Assembly: GCA_005791325.1 (NCBI GenBank)
Contig: SXXA01000162.1
Coordinates: forward strand, 1-8,111
DNA from: Actinomycetota bacterium
GTDB lineage: Bacteria; Margulisbacteria; Marinamargulisbacteria; SXXA01
DNA length: 8,111 nt
Reading direction: 5' to 3'
Part shown: positions 6,845 through 8,111 of the stretch, in pieces
Position numbering within the stretch: the first letter of the stretch is position 1
How the letters are laid out: each line of letters starts with the position of its first letter
Made by a program: the position numbers and the translations under genes
Notes under the pieces: generated by a model
Database searches by the model: none
Told to the model about the DNA's origin: nothing
The model's input: the letters and a program-made list of their open reading frames with translations, nothing else

Positions 6845-6904
6845 TACACACCGAATTGGGGATTCAAAGAGGCCATCGAGCCCTTGGGTATGATGATGGG
6901 AATC

Positions 6905-6935
6905 AAAAATCCCCAGCCCCCCCTAAGGAAGGGCT
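6905..6935 (-). terminator. Possible imperfect intrinsic terminator downstream of cysA
   Basis: Read on the minus strand, AGCCCTTCC (6935-6927) pairs with GGGGGGGCT (6923-6915) around a TTA loop, giving 9 bp with two G-U pairs. After GGGGA comes TTTTT (6909-6905). The U-run is displaced by 5 nt from the stem and the element is about 220 nt past the cysA stop, so termination may be weak. A rival stem AAGGGC-TTT-GCCCTT (6929-6943) overlaps it. Confidence 0.4.
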
Positions 6936-7156
6936 TTGCCCTTAGAAACCCAACATGGTTGTCCCTTTAGCGTCTTGCTTCCCTATCGCTTGGGGGTCTT
7001 GGGGCCGGATGCCCCTGGTCTGGTGCTCGGGGATCAAAGGCACCGGACATACCCTCTTTCTACCTCCCTCTGGAGAGGATTGGGGTGGGGTTATTCATTT
7101 CATCACCTTCGGTGGGTGTGGGTACGCAGAACCCGCATTAATATGCCCTACAACCC
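6936..7156. other. Gene-free structured spacer, repeat-like
   Basis: With its left flank this is the only stretch over 300 bp without a gene (6750-7156). It holds several short stems: CCGG-A-TGCC (7005-7013) with GGCACCGG (7039-7046), 8 bp with a bulged A; CCTC/GAGG (7067-7078); CACC-TTC-GGTG (7104-7114); and GTGGGT/ACCCGC (7118-7123 and 7131-7136), 6 bp with one G-U pair. The last part, ending in a GCATTAATATGCCCTACAAC-like tract, recalls interspersed intergenic palindromes common in bacterial genomes. That is resemblance from memory, not a match. Plus-strand open frames here (from 6936 and 6955) have low-complexity products and no good ribosome binding site, so I do not call a gene. Confidence 0.45.
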
Positions 7157-8111
7157 CTAAATCGCATAATCATCCACCATCATCTTATCGATGGTCACCG
7201 CCACCATCTCCCCAACCCCCAGCCCATCCTTTTGAATCTGCGCCGCATTAATAATCGCTTCAAAGGGATGCCCCCACTCACTCACCAATTCAATCCTCGC
7301 ACTAATGCCATCATGTCGCATGCGTTTAATGGTGGCCATAAAACAATCCCCCACCCCATCCCTAGAGCGATGAATCCGCACCGATTGGGGACGAATATAG
7401 GCCGTTATCTGTTCATCATGAGAGTGTGCCACCCCCAATTCAATCCCCGTTTCACTCATTCGACCATGAAACAAATTGACCCCACCTATAAATTGAAACA
7501 CAAACGAATTAGCGGGATGATGGTAGACCTCATCTGGTGTCCCCACTTGTTCTATTTTGCCTTTTCGCAATACCACCACACGATCAGCCATTTCCATTGC
7601 CTCATCCACATCATGGGTAACAAATACACTGGTAACCCCCAGTTGATCGTGTAACCGCCGCAACCATTGCCTCAACTCTTTTCGTATCGCCGAATCCAAT
7701 GCCCCAAACGGCTCATCTAATAATAATAATTGGGGCTCAACGGCCAAAGCCCTTGCCAAGGCAATACGCTGGCGTTGCCCACCCGATAATTGATGAGGAA
7801 AGCGATTCGCCAACCAATCCAATTGAACCAACGACAACAACGACATCACTTTATCGTGAATCATTTGCTTGGATAATCGTTCCGACTTCGGCTTAACCCG
7901 TAAACCAAACGCCACATTTTCAAAAACGGTCATATGTCGAAACAAGGCATAATGTTGAAACACAAATCCAACACCACGCTGCGATGGATCCACTGATTGT
8001 GTATCAATTCCATTCAACACAATCGCGCCAGAATCCGGCTGATCCAATCCTGCAATCATGCGTAATAGGGTTGTTTTTCCCGATCCAGACGGACCCAATA
8101 ACGCTACAAAC
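7157..8111 (-). CDS. cysA: Sulfate/thiosulfate ABC transporter ATP-binding protein, N-terminus missing
   Basis: The C-terminal 317 residues of an ABC importer ATPase; about 30-40 N-terminal residues lie beyond the right edge. The fragment opens FVALLGPSGSGKTTLLRM (Walker A), then Q-loop VFQHYALFRHMTVFENVAFG, signature LSGGQRQR, Walker B LLLLDEPFGALD and H-loop VFVTHDVDEAME. FRHMTVFENVAFGL, the KELRQWLRRLHDQLGVTSVF stretch and VNLFHGR are typical of CysA, which drives sulfate/thiosulfate import with CysT, CysW and a periplasmic binding protein. A C-terminal TOBE-like region follows (YIRPQSVRIHR) and ends at TAG 7159-7157, at normal family length. No stop interrupts the frame. Partner genes would be expected just outside the window to the right. 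The other candidates are a related molybdate or iron importer ATPase, which I think less likely. Confidence 0.9.
   Translation of the reverse strand, partial: FVALLGPSGSGKTTLLRMIAGLDQPDSGAIVLNGIDTQSVDPSQRGVGFVFQHYALFRHMTVFENVAFGLRVKPKSERLSKQMIHDKVMSLLSLVQLDWLANRFPHQLSGGQRQRIALARALAVEPQLLLLDEPFGALDSAIRKELRQWLRRLHDQLGVTSVFVTHDVDEAMEMADRVVVLRKGKIEQVGTPDEVYHHPANSFVFQFIGGVNLFHGRMSETGIELGVAHSHDEQITAYIRPQSVRIHRSRDGVGDCFMATIKRMRHDGISARIELVSEWGHPFEAIINAAQIQKDGLGVGEMVAVTIDKMMVDDYAI

Noticed and set aside
6950..7060. tRNA or riboswitch in the spacer
   Set aside because: No cloverleaf, T-loop sequence or known aptamer core could be traced among the short stems.
6955..7251. 98-codon plus-strand frame in the spacer running into cysA
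   Set aside because: Its product has no recognisable domain and a Pro/Ser-rich tail antisense to cysA. It is typical of repeat-derived false genes.

Overview
The window is a bacterial chromosome segment of moderate GC content. Every convincing gene lies on the minus strand, so transcription runs from high to low coordinates. No tRNA, rRNA, CRISPR array or transposase gene is visible. The taxon cannot be fixed from the sequence. The genes are of bacterial type, and a sulfate/thiosulfate-type ABC ATPase suggests a free-living, sulfate-assimilating organism.

Layout in transcription order: (1) the 3' part of a cysA-like ABC transporter ATPase (7157 to beyond 8111); (2) a gene-free stretch of about 400 bp (6750-7156) rich in hairpins and G/C runs, holding a possible terminator for cysA and, at its left end, a promoter for the next gene; (3) a 933-residue SNF2-family ATPase (3948-6749) with an ATG only 6 nt beyond a good -10 box, which suggests a leaderless mRNA; (4) after 43 bp, a three-gene carbohydrate cassette: an (alpha/alpha)6-barrel glycosidase of the glycogen-debranching type (2699-3904) and two GT4 glycosyltransferases (1536-2702 and 397-1539), joined by 4-bp stop/start overlaps (ATGA and GTGA); (5) a 192-bp AT-rich spacer with a 15-bp tandem repeat and a perfect palindrome; (6) a possible gene start at 204 that runs off the left edge.

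The last glycosyltransferase resembles diacylglycerol glucosyltransferases (alMGS type), and the middle one is a generic GT4 retaining enzyme. With the glycosidase they look like a translationally coupled unit that builds and trims an alpha-linked glycoside, either a membrane glycolipid or a small alpha-glucan. This is inference from context. The SNF2 gene is co-directional and close enough to share the transcript, but its strand composition differs sharply from the cassette, so a functional link is not shown.

I found no clear-cut novel system. The points most worth a second look are the coupled glycosidase/GT4/GT4 unit behind a SNF2 ATPase with a large unassigned N-terminal half, the structured intergenic element at 6898-7156, and the repeat/palindrome upstream of the left-edge gene.
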